Shown piece by piece: positions 25,400-37,400 of a DNA stretch of 64,000 nucleotides. The notes beneath the pieces are model-generated. The model did no database searches and was not told the origin of the DNA. It worked only from the letters and a program-made list of their open reading frames with translations. Position 1 is the stretch's first letter. Every line of letters begins with the position of its first letter. Origin of the DNA: Schistosoma haematobium. Lineage: Eukaryota > Platyhelminthes > Trematoda > Strigeidida > Schistosomatidae. The DNA lies in contig NC_067196.1 in assembly GCF_000699445.3 (NCBI RefSeq), positions 24,135,116 through 24,199,115 of the forward strand. The letters are read 5' to 3'. The position numbers and the translations under genes were made by a program.

Positions 25400-25854
25400 C
25401 TTTACGATAAAACTATGGGAGTTTGTGGGGGAAGAATTTTAAATGACTGTCCCATCGTCCCTGTGACATCAGATAAAATGATAACTTGACTCTCACATCA
25501 AACAACCTGCTTTTACTAAGATATTGTGATGGTTTAGGGATCGAGTGCAGTATTACGGACAGATATTCGAAGCGATAGATACAGGTTAATTGTTCATTCA
25601 ATAATTTGCGGCGTTGGTGGATAAAGGAGTACATTCCGTTACTGAAATTGAGGCTAAAATGGTTTTGCAAACACAGAAACTTAAAGGAAGGTAATGTGGT
25701 ACTTGTGGCTAACTATACAACGACTTGTGGTTCACTGCCAATGAGACGGGTTGTTAAGTGCGAGATAGATGAAGACTGCCTGGTAAGGACAATGATGACA
25801 GAGGCTGTAAGTAGAGATGTGCGCAAGCTTTGCCTTCCAAGGGTACCCGAATAA
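25400..25854 (+). mobile_element. BEL/Pao LTR retrotransposon, C-terminal integrase tail (DUF5641-like), broken
   Basis: The frame at 25606-25854 encodes RRWWIKEYIPLLKLRLKW, then LKEGNVVLVANYTT, then MRRVVKCEIDEDCLVRTM and KLCLP. This is the order of the domain that ends BEL/Pao polyproteins (RRW..EYL..L..R.KW; GD.VLV.D...PRG.WP.GRV...G.DG.VR). Upstream, 25490-25600 reads LTSNNLLLLRYCDGLG in the same orientation after a stop or frameshift. The rest of pol is absent. Sequence after 25854 could be LTR, but no second LTR is visible in the window. Schistosomes carry BEL/Pao elements (Sinbad), a likely relative. Confidence 0.75.
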
Positions 25855-28800
25855 CTGTGGGTTGTTTGTTAGCTTTATGGATATACAGGCTTACTGCTGT
25901 AAGTCCTGTGCCTCCCACTGACATAGATTAGTCAGCTAAGGAAGCCATGACCGAATGTATTTAACGGTGTCTTAAAGCAGCTGGAGAGGTTATTAGGGCC
26001 AGTTTAACGGAAAGAAAACGCTGAAAATCTCTCTACAACATTTTGTCGGACAGTAATCTCATTTATTTGTTTCTTCTCCTTGTTGCGTATTTTGACATTT
26101 ATATAAATCTCTTTTAACGACACCTTGTGTTCTTCAGTCTTCCTCGTCTGAGTTTTTATTATGTGACTTTATATAAAGACTTACCTTTCTTAATTTAGTT
26201 TTTCTGCTGCATGTGGCCGGATTATCAACAATAAGGTCGTGTTTGACTAAGCTCAGAATCACAGCGTGGTTCAGTGTGTGACTGTTTACCTTTGACTGTC
26301 TGCTTGTGAGGACTGCTTGGATCCTTTCAGATAGATGTCTGATCCCATGTTGTCGGCAACACTTTTTATTGATTTTAAAGTATTAGACTCTTGTGTATTA
26401 GCCATTTACTTTGTCGTTTAACACGCCTATTTGTGTTAGGAAAACCTTTGACTGTATTGCACGGACTGTACTGTTAGAGGTATTTTGTATTTTTGATATA
26501 AGTTGTTCTCTTTTTTAGATCAGAACCGTTTAAATTGGGCAAAGTGTTTGTGTTTTGATATAATTCAATACGAACAACTCGAAAACACTGTGTACGCTAT
26601 ACAATAGAACGTGGTCTGGTCTAATCGTATAAATTTCGGTTCCTTGGTACTGTTTTCATTCTGAATATTGGCGTTTCTCTTCTTGCAAGTACAGTTAGAG
26701 AGTGAGATTCAAACTTTAACCCGTACTGATTCACTGGTCGCCAAACAACTGATATTAAAAATCGTGGTGCTGTGTGGTTTGTGGTTATATGTTGACAGGC
26801 GTGTATGGACATCGAAAACCTTGATATTAGATTTCATTAGATTTAATGATGCAACCGACTGTTACGAAAACGCTAAAACTAATGCTAACTGAAATGTGTT
26901 ATATTCCGAAAAATACGAAAGTAATACTTTTCAACGGACCGTTAATTGATTTGAACACATGGTGGTATGACTTCTGAAGTGTGATGGAGTACGGTGATGT
27001 TTTTCAGTATTACTGATGCTCTAGTTAAGGTATGCTTTTCTTTCACGAGTGTAACTTCTGAGCTACAGATTGTATCGTGTTCACACAATCTTCTCTATTA
27101 TGTTGATCGACTTATTTGATTACTCTGTGTTGTCATAGGTAACCCAGGTGACGGTAAACTGTTTCACGTCTGACTAACTCAACTGTCTTGTCAGCAGAAA
27201 GAAGAACCGAGGCCGTTTTACTATTTTTTACCATATTTAGCCATTTAACGGGTCAGGGAAATGGTATAATTTGTCGTAGTAAAAGTTTTCTTCATTTACG
27301 GGCTATGCTTATTCGTCAAGGTGTAGGTAAGCGCAAACAGATAACAAGAAGATGAGTTCTTTACGAACTGGTTTTAGTAAGTTTCTTCTCAAGTCGAATA
27401 AATGCAGAATGGTCCTTTAAAAACGTTTGGATGAGTTTAAGTCACACTCATTTTCATTGAAACTCAGCTTGACCTATTTGTTAGAGAGCTTCTGAATAAC
27501 CACATCGATCAAAACTAAAACCGTTAATCTGGTGAGACAGCCAGAAATAATCACATGTAAAGTTCACGTGATTAGGTAAGGGACTGCTTTCTTTTTGAAG
27601 AGAAAAGATACAAGCGTCTTATCGGTGTGGTTTCCTGAGGGGTTCAATAATAAAAACATACGAACGAAAGTGACGCAGAAGTGTTTTTAACCGGAGAAAT
27701 CTTTTCTTACTCCTCATATTTTGCTTGAATTATTAGGGCTTGTATATAAAACTATAGTGTAGCAATACCAGTTTACGAACGCAGTGCAAAACAACAATTG
27801 CAGTATTATATGTCTATTCGCTTTCTAGAATTACTTGCCTCTACAGCGTGTCGTGTGACAAGGGTTATAAGAGAGCTATTCGTTATATTCGTCATGTTTT
27901 AGTCGATTATTGGGAACGAATAAATCAGGTAAAAAATGGAATACGAAACCTCTTGAATATGTTTCATAGTAGTTTAATTCACTAGCATATACAGTAGTAA
28001 TAAACAAAGCAAGATTGGCCTGGGTGAGCACATTTGAAATAATGGTTGTTGGAATAACACCAGATTCAGACATCTTTATATTTGATTTGAATTAGAATAG
28101 AAATAACACTGACAGTAGAATAAACAGCAATTGGATTGTAGTGAAATAAATCCAAGATTACATGAGACTGGTCTAATCTGCACTTCATCGGAATGCTAGA
28201 GAGACCCAATTAAGGAATTAAGGTCAAGTACCTGGAACTTTTAAATGTATCATAAAATGCATTATCGTTTATACGAGCGAAAGTCGATACATCACCTTTG
28301 GGAAGAAAAGAGAACATGAACAAACTTTCTGCATATAACTTTCTAGAATATAATGTGATATAATCCGGGTAATCCATGTTATCACTGATGGAATCACTGT
28401 TACTCTATTTTAAAATTCTGGACCCGTAAAACTAATTATCACAAAACGATCTTGAAACCAAAACGACATAGGTTCAAAGATGTCACAGATATTCAGGATT
28501 TGACAACGCTCTCGTCCGTAACACTTTTATGATCGGAGGATACCAGGCCAGTCGAATAGTAAGTCAAGAATGGAGTTCAAATTTATATTTAGATAGTTGC
28601 CGATATGTTGTGAAACGTTTGTTCTAAACTGGCTAGTAATTGCAGTGGATGTGTAGCATAGCATATCCAGTTGTGACCTGGTTTATATGTGTGACCGAGT
28701 GACTTCAGCTAGGGAGTGTTCAGTAAAAGCCAGGATCACTATCTGAGAGCTGGAGATTTATTCCATACTAAAGACACGTTTCAATGCTTTGTAAGCCTTT

Positions 28801-29195
28801 ATTCAAGGAATCCAAAACAAATTGTGCCATGGAACCCATTGAGAAGAGAATGGACTTTCGTGCATATAGTTAAAGTGGAGATTGGCAAATTTTAAATTAT
28901 GGTCTATTCTTTACTTTAAGTTACATCTAAGAGAACATCCATTTTGGATAAGATAGGAAAGAAACAGGTGGTAACTTTGGTCTCGCTAAACCAAAACAGG
29001 AATATACACCTTATCATATCAAGGAAACTCATTAAAGTAGACTGTATGAACAAATGATATCGTCGAGTCGCTAAAGTCTGTTATGAAGAACGATGTATAT
29101 TGTACAGCTGTCTTAATTTGTTTTATCCTGTCAACGTTTCGAGTACATGTTGACCGTGCGTATTTCAATAGTAATTTGTCCAACAACAATAAGAG
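25855..29195. other. Gene-poor region upstream of the MDH gene
   Basis: Its start is T-rich and may hold the LTR of the BEL/Pao relic. An ATG-led minus-strand frame at 28073-27876 (65 codons, starts MSESGVIPTTII, one hydrophobic stretch) is unassigned. The 5' flank of the malate dehydrogenase gene ends here; no TATA box stands out. Nothing else recognised. Confidence 0.35.
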
Positions 29196-30314
29196 ATGTC
29201 GGAGGTTAGTTGATATTTTGTACTATTACCTTCCAAGCCAATAAGAGTTTTGTTGACAGGTGCAGCTGGGCAAATAGGATATTCACTCGCCGGGATGGTT
29301 GCTCGTGGTGATATGTTCGGACCTGATCAAGTTAGAGATGTTCTTTTCTAACAACTGCAGGAAGTTATCTTACATCTGTTCGATCTTGAACAAATGGTAG
29401 AGTCTCTTAAAGGACTTGAAATGGAACTTCAGGATTGTGGATTTCGACTTTTAAAGAGTGTGGTTGTGACACATAAACCAGAAGTAGCATTCAATCAAAT
29501 TGATGCTGCACTTATGGTTGGGGCTATGCCTAGGAGAGAAGGGATGGAGCGTAAAGATTTGCTTAATGCTAATGTGAAAGTTTTCAAGGAGCAAGGGCAG
29601 GCTCTGGACAAATATGCCAAGAAGACTGTCAAAGTGGTTGTTGTGGGTAATCCTGCTAACACAAATGCACTCGCACTGATGAAGAACGCTCCTTCCATTC
29701 CTAAAGAAAACTTTAGTGCGCTCACAAGACTTGACCACAATCGTGCTCAGTCATTTGTTAGTCTAGGTTCCTCTTAATTTTTTCCATAGATAGCCAAACG
29801 TTTGGGAGTTTCATGCGATTCTGTAAAAAATTGTATTATATGGGGCAACCACAGCAATACGCAGTTTGTCGATGTGAGTCATGCTGTTGTAAAGCAAGAT
29901 GGGAAGGAGATTCCTGTCGCTACCGCAATCAATGATGATAACTGGATAAAAAACGAATTCCTAAGCGCTATCCAGAAGCGCGGGGCTGCTGTTATAGCAG
30001 CCAGGAAACTAAGTAGTGCACTGTCTGCTGCTAAGTCTGTCTCAGACCATATGCACGACTGGTGGCTTGGAACGAAGGAGGTATGTTTCCAGTTAAACTT
30101 ATTCTGTTTTAAGAGCGAGTGGGTATCGATGTCTGTAATCAGTGATGGTTCTTATGATGCTCCAAAAGATGTTATATTTAGTTTTCCTGTCCAAATCAAG
30201 AATGGCAAATGGACCATCGTTCAGGGTTTAAAACTTGATGAGTGGGCTAAAGGCAAGTTCGCCATAACAGCAGAAGAGCTCAAGGAGGAACGCATTGCGG
30301 CAGGGCTTGATTAA
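29196..30314 (+). CDS. MDH1: Cytosolic malate dehydrogenase, complete, five exons
   Basis: Exons 29196-29204, 29238-29330, 29361-29756, 29790-30080 and 30114-30314 join to 330 codons including TAA (329 aa, normal for cytosolic MDH). All four introns are phase 0 and only 33, 30, 33 and 33 nt, each GT-AG. The start is the ATG at 29196, whose first exon holds only Met-Ser-Glu. The enzyme interconverts malate and oxaloacetate with NAD. Seen: the nucleotide loop [15 protein letters not shown], the mobile-loop arginines in [19 protein letters not shown], the substrate Arg and Asp in TRLDHNRA, and the catalytic His in WGNHSNTQF. No targeting peptide precedes the fold, which supports a cytosolic location. 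The gene is intact and is the most GC-balanced coding block in the window. Confidence 0.98.
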
Positions 30315-33300
30315 TGACTTCCTGACTGTTGTTACTGCCAGTATTCTCACCACTGTAGTAACTACTTTTTGTAGTTCTTGTTACTGATCTTACATTTGCT
30401 AAAATTATGATAATTTTTTGCATTTCGTTGGTCGTTTTTAAAAATAGTTCATAGGTAGATCACTACCAAGCTCTTTGTAGAATCATTGCTTCGACTTATT
30501 TGGGTGTACCGTAAACTGAAAATAACTAATCTCAGTATTTATACTTCCAACCATTCCACACACTGTTATATATCTCTAGGATGAAGAATACAGTTTTGTA
30601 TTCGCTGCTGATGTGACTTATTAGTTCATAAATGATCTAAGTGAATAGGAAAATATGCTATTCTGATTTTTTCCGGTAATTGAATAGATTAGGCGATTTT
30701 GTTCAGGCGAGTTTTAAAGGAGGGTAGTGATTTTCGTACTGTGAACTCTTCTTGCTATGTATTTATTACAGCAAAACTATAGTTGACAAACTCTAACGGG
30801 AATTGTTTTGCTCCAAGTTCAGATCTTCATACGTTTAGATGGTTTGGCTATGATTTTTGTTCTTGAAATCTGTCAGGGTTCTAGGTATATTTCTGTCGTT
30901 TTTTCTGACGGTTTGTCAGATTTCAGATTTTGTTTTCAGAATAGTAGACACGTTGTATCCGCTACTTTTTTCTAAGTTTAATCGACCGTACTCATTGATG
31001 CTGTCAATCTATCTGCTTCCCTGTGTAATAGTTGTGATGTGTAAAGACGTAACCGTTCAACGTCTGCTGCGTACAAACGATGCTCAAAGGCAGGTTGTTA
31101 GTGGTTACGCATTTTCTGTTGCTAGCATCCGTCAGTATTGTTTGGTGACTAATAACACTACTTCAGTCCTCAAACAAACAGATGATACAATGGTTAAATT
31201 TTCGGTTGAGTCATTGGGATTTGTCTGACTTCAAACAAAGTACATTTGATTATCCAGTTATTCAATTTAGTAGCCACATCAAAAGACTGAATAATAGAAT
31301 CCAGTCAGCAATATGAACTAGGCAATACCATAAATTGTACCCTAGTTACCCGTTAGTGTATTACAGTCAGCTTTTTCCAAAAATTATGAACATATGGGTT
31401 TTATTGCCGTAGATGATATATCACGTAATTCACCACCCACGTTATACGTAGTACTGTCAACAAATCAGCCCTAGTTAGCATATGCCTGTACAGTTTTTAT
31501 TTAGTCCAGATTGACTAAAGCAGCTGTAAGTTTTAGGAAACACTAGGAAATGTAATCCGATAGTTTAGGTGAAAATGAAACCTAAAATGTCGAGAATTTG
31601 ATTGAAGTTGATACAGACGTAAAGCGTCGGAGTGTACTTGCCTGCTTGTTTGACAGTTGCTGGTGTTTCGGTATTGTGGTCAAGGAATTGCATTCTAGAT
31701 GTCACTGTCAAACTGTAGAGTTTGCCAGATAGACATACCGTGGGCGTTAAATCCTAGGGGATTTAGTGACTGAGATAAACGTATTAAATAGTGCTGTAAG
31801 TAATTAGGGAAATATTATGTGATCAGACTCAATCATTTGTGTTTTAGGGTTTACTACTATACTACGAAAATACAAACACAACTCTGATTACCTTATGGTT
31901 ATGATTTTATTTCTAACTAAATATTTTGCCAAAAACGAACAAATGGAAAAAGGTCTCGTAAACTTCTGAACAAAGATAGTTGTGCAGTAGGAAAAAAATT
32001 ACAATGATCTTTACTCAAGAGATGAAAGAGATGAAAGTATTTTGATTAAAACTAAATAATTTCTTTAGAGTTCTTTGAATGTCTTCAACGAATTCATATC
32101 TGATTATACGGTAAGAAGAAACAAAAAGAAGTAAATATAGTACCAAAGGAAGTAATCCGTAAGATTTCGATAATATTAACCAATTAGACAAATTAGAATG
32201 CTGAGTAGTCAAATGTACCGTTTTGATATTGTGTAGGCGATACTCAACACTACGCCAACATTAATTCTATTGGTCGCTACACTTTGAAACTCATCTTTTC
32301 ATGAATAATACAGTTTGTATCGCGCAATGATCAGGGTCAAAATAACTCAACTGAGGAAGGGATATAGTTAGGAAAAGTGGGACTTTCTAATACTCTTATA
32401 TTTTGCAGATATATGGTTGGCTCGTCCATCATTTATAGCGGAAACATACATTTTCTGTTATGTGTAGTTTAAGATTGCTTACCCAGAAAATGAATTCACT
32501 TGTGAAATAAACGAGTGAGTACTTTATATTCTTAAGTATTTTGGTATTAAGAAAACTAGATGGTCATAGTCGAGCGTTGTACGCTAAATACGCAGTTATC
32601 TTTCGGTTGGCAAAAAAATTTCAAATAATTTTCCTTCAGTCAATACGAAAAAGGTTCGATTTTCTGGGCTAGCAGTAAATACAATGGTGTTATTTCAGAC
32701 GAATATGAAACCTTATATAGTGGGGGAGTTTATGGACGTTTCTTCAGCTAAAGTTGTTCCATGGAAAATTACTTACAAGTACTTGTAAGTATATTACCGA
32801 CCCTAACTCAGTCATTGATACATGTATCACGAACTAGATCTTACAGACATTATTCTATTTATCGGGGATTAAGATATCTCGATGTATATCAAAGATAACC
32901 ATTGTCCTTGTACTCCTAAAAAAAACAAGATTAACCTTTTGGAAAAAGATAGACTGCTAAACGTATGACTCATTGCACTAATGAATAGTCAAGAAAGTTT
33001 AGTGTGTAGATTTGTGGTATTGAAGTGACGAATTGTGTATGCATTTGAAGGAGAAATATATCTCAGAGACCGTGTTGACAGTCGAAACATTCCACTAGTC
33101 AACAGTAAGAAGATTCCGTTTGTTCCAGATGAAATAGCGAAATAGTAGACGCTATTGGTGCAGTCGAAGTACTTTGTAATTGAAACCGGGATTATATTAA
33201 GGGTGATTTTCTTTAAAAAATCCGAGTATTCTGTCGTTGGAAGCCACTCGTCTAATGTTATTCCATCAATCAAAGGATACCATCAACAGCTCAGCTAACG

Positions 33301-34279
33301 CATTTTACGGATCCCATACGGACATAATATTTATTTGAAATCAGCATTCGCTATTAGTATAGAATTTTTGCCATTTAAGGAACTGAACAGTTTAACGGAA
33401 AAATTCAGTGGGTAAATATCAAAGCAGATGTACTTACAGAACTTGCGTCAATGGTGTTTTATCAATCTTCAATAATTTCAACATGTATATATATCTGAGC
33501 TGCTTAGTGGTGCCCGAGGATTTGTCCCCATGTTGTGATTGGAGGTACATACAATAAGTATTGTTCGATAAACTGGATATCCTACATATCTAAAAACAGC
33601 GATCATCTACTACCAGGATAGTATAGCTGATCAGCTGTTCATCAAGACACTATAAGTAGAGAATTTAGCATTTTGATGCTTACTGTCTAGACGAAAAAGT
33701 ACGTCACTATCCATTCCAAAGAACACAACAACAAAGGCATTGTATAGACATAGCAATATCTGCATCTGGACATGCTTTCCGTTTTAACAAGATGTTAATT
33801 ATCTGATACCCTCAAGTATGCTCTTTTACACATGTCCAACTTCTCAAAGGAAATGCTAATCATTTGTAAGTTTTAGAACATTCCAATATTCCGATACAAA
33901 ATGGTCCACCACTGTTTAATTGCTTCATATAGGTATATCATCTCAAACTTATTCAAACAAGTTATTTGATTTGTCTGTTAACATTTAACATATTCCCAGT
34001 GGATTATAAAACATTACTAGCAACCTTCATTATCTGAATAAAAACCTTACTAGGTTTGAAGAAAAACTACTGAATCATTCATTAATGATTAGTAAATGTT
34101 CAAATGTATTCACAAATACAACTTGAAACTTACTTAATTTTCTTCGTTTCTTAGAGAGCAATAGAATATAAGTTTAAAATTTTAACTAATATAAAATGTG
34201 GGAAAGAAAATGCGTATATATTAATGATTTGAAGATGTCGAGTGATCACGGACTTTGCAATGGATATTCTGAATTCTCA

Positions 34280-34281
<2 letters not shown>
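30315..34281. other. 3' flank of MDH and intergenic region, nothing recognised
   Basis: No canonical AATAAA was found within about 400 nt after the MDH stop. A 123-codon plus-strand frame (30857-31228) and a 94-codon minus-strand frame (33273-32989) show no domain and are probably chance. No repeats identified. Confidence 0.35.

Positions 34282-34359
<78 letters not shown>
34282..34359. repeat. Long (TA)n microsatellite
   Basis: About 39 uninterrupted TA units, 48 bp beyond the EPS8 SH3-exon stop. Confidence 0.97.
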
Positions 34360-34362
<3 letters not shown>

Positions 34363-34406
34363 CTCTTGAACTTCTGTCTTTGAACTAAAACTTACATTTG
34401 AAAATA

Positions 34407-37400
34407 TCACATAGTTCCTGGAATTTTCAGTATTGACCCTGGACAATAACCTTCTTCATCAAACTTATTCTGAACTTTATACCATTTTCCATTCTTTTCT
34501 AAAATTTTTACCCATTCACCATTTTCTACTGTTAATTCTCTTTCAGAGCTTGCTTCAAACGACTCAATAACTTGGACAAGTCTATAGAATAAGTATATTG
34601 ACAATTGAAATACTGATTGGTTAACAAATTAAAGTTCTTGAATGTGGAATTAAATCATTCTTTATCGAAAGTCTAAATTCAACCTAATTTTTTACGTTTA
34701 ACACGAACAAAGTTTACTGATATTTGGAAATGTAGCAAAAATTAAATCCTTCCCTCAAAATGTATTACAAATTATATGTATCATTTATTTCGGTGTTTCG
34801 ACCCTTATAGTATCAGATCAGCAAGCGAAATATTTCAACATCTAGTGTTGAAGTCACAGGTTTTCTAGAAGAATTATTATTATTCACCTCGACATGCGAT
34901 GCTCAATGGTATAGGAGTAGGTTGGAAGAAAGCTAGGGGCGGCCAGACCAAAACATGGCACAAGTCCATGAAGTCACTGACAAGTGGACTGAACCATGTT
35001 GGTAGGTGTAGACTACCTGGTTTGGGACCGCCAGATGATAGTAAACAGTGGTTAGAGACCCTGAATGACATGACTCAAAATCGTTTGCAATGGCGCAGGT
35101 GCATACACTCTTTGTGTTCTTCCAAATTCTAATCTTCTGAATTCTTCATGTCCTTTTTTTCTCTTTCCAAATTTATTTCATTGGATTATACTCCTTGAAT
35201 AACATGTTCAAACCCTAATTTTTCCGATTACTGTTTATACCTTCACTACCTCTACCACTACGGGATTTGAATCGACAATTCTATTTGTGTGCTAATGTGG
35301 TATGGCAAATCGAACTAATGTACGTACGTACGTACGTACGTACGAAGTTCTATGTTGTTCTGACTGAGTGAATCGCCAATTTCTGTCGTCAGATGCTAAA
35401 CACTTGTGTTCGTTTTCTTTTCAGAGCTAACTATTTACGAATAAGTTTAATGTATTAATTCTAAGTTGTCACACTGAACAACATATTTTGTTGGCTGATC
35501 AAAGATGCATTCTTTTTGTTACACCATATCATGTAACATCACTTTCAAATTCTAGTTAATTAGATCAGAAGAAGTACACTGTCTGCTTTTACATGCATAG
35601 GTACATTTAAATAAGCAATGAGAACTCAAATAAGATAAACAATAAAGATTTGATTTAATAAAGGGTGATGGGAAGGATATAGTATGTTTGTAAAGGTTGC
35701 ATGTTGAATAATTAAAGTGGAAGTTCGAACATTTTTTTTGAAAAGATAAAAGTGGGGCAAGTATAGCGGCTAATTCATCGCTGTGGCAGTGGAATGTGAA
35801 TCGTCATTTCTGTATATGCTTAGATTTTCTGGTTCGCCTAGCGTTGGCATGGTAATGGATTCACTGATATGCTTTATTCCATTTTTCCTTTTCTACTTCC
35901 AAAAACGTTTTAAAATTTATGTTTCGTCTACTGAACCTGTAACATTAACACAAACGTTCTTCATCCGTCCTATCATCTTTTATCTAATCAAGATAACGCT
36001 TTTTTTTTTATCAATTTTAGTCAAGTTTCCATTTCTTTTCATTAATTATTAATATAGATAGGCTGAATATTGTAGGACTTCGAAAAGACTTTAGACCTCT
36101 AAACGATTTAGTCCTTCGATCAGTTACGTTTTCTCATACCATCATCAAACATCATTGTTCTAAATATAGAATAAGTGGAGTGTGGCTAGCAGTGAAATCG
36201 AGGACTCGCGCCTCATCTCATCTAGGAGTCGTCAACTGAATGTACCTGGACTCCAGAGTAGATGATCGCCCCGGGACTCGAACTCAATATCGTCCGCCTC
36301 AAGCAGCATCTTATTATTCAATTAAGCATCGAGTTCAGGTAGCTACTCAGTTTTGCAACAGGTATGAATTTTATTTTACTTTAAATTGATTGGATTATCC
36401 CGTTGTTAATATTTTTAACTGAAAGTTGATCAGTTTTGGTTGTTATATGGGTATCCTGTATGGATTGCCTCTATATAAGCACTGACGCAAGTTAGTGTAG
36501 AATAGATGGAAAAAGTTATATCGCGGGAATCCCAAGAGGATGCAGATATACCAACCAAGATTGATCAACTTTAATAGAAATAATTATTGTTTAGACTGTC
36601 TAACCAATGATCACTACAAATAACGAAGCTATTTATCCATAATAACAACTATGTTCAGTTTCAGATACTAACCCGTTCCTAAGGCCAGGGACTGATAATA
36701 AGTACAAAGTTTATTTCCTCCTTATTAAAAGGGAGACATTAACTGGTACTCTTGGAGTATCAATATTATCTCTCCGTTTCAATTGTATTTATACAAATCT
36801 TACCACTCTGTACTGCTTAGTACTATCTAACACTGAAAAATTAAATCTCTGGCTTTTACAAACTCTTTTCTAGAGTGTTTTGTTTTCATAGCTTTGTACA
36901 AGGTTTTGTTATGGAGCAAATCGGACTTAAATTATTCTACTCGCGGCGAGAATGTCCTTAAAGTTCACCCAAACTTATTTTACAGATCCTATAAACTTTG
37001 AACCAAGGTCTCTCTATTAGACTAGAAAGCACTTTTGGAGTTTAGCTTTATAATAATTGCTTATGTAGTCAGTTATTTGCTTCCAAAGATATGAGCCAGT
37101 CAGTCGCAACGTAGAACATGTACGTAGGCACATCGGTTCAAGTTGTCATGCGCCGTTAGCACATAGAGATGAAGTTGTCGGGACAAATTACAGTATAGTA
37201 CAGGTAGTAACAATATCAGTGGGAATTGGAAAGACTAGACATTGAAGATACTTTTCGAAAAGAAAATACAAACTAGTAAAGTAAAAAACAAAGGGAAGGT
37301 ATAAGGAATTAGGAACCTCAGAATTTTGGGAGAAGACAAATAATGGATATGCCTTCTCCATTGCAAACGACTTTGAGCCATGCCATTCAAAGTTCAACCA

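Noticed and set aside
27876..28073. ATG-led 65-codon minus-strand frame (MSESGVIP...)
   Set aside because: Considered as the missing first exon of MOCS3 or a small membrane protein; no suitable phase-0 donor with MOCS3-like sequence and no family match.
30857..31228. 123-codon plus-strand frame after MDH
   Set aside because: T-rich hydrophobic start, no domain, no clear splice or start context; likely chance frame in the MDH 3' flank.
34246..34446. Minus-strand frame with alternating Tyr-Ile
   Set aside because: It is a translation of the (TA)n microsatellite joined to the end of the SH3 exon in another frame.
35780..35875. Minus-strand open stretch as the missing EPS8 linker exon
   Set aside because: Its acceptor gives the wrong phase after exon 43050-42924 and no GT donor precedes its stop.
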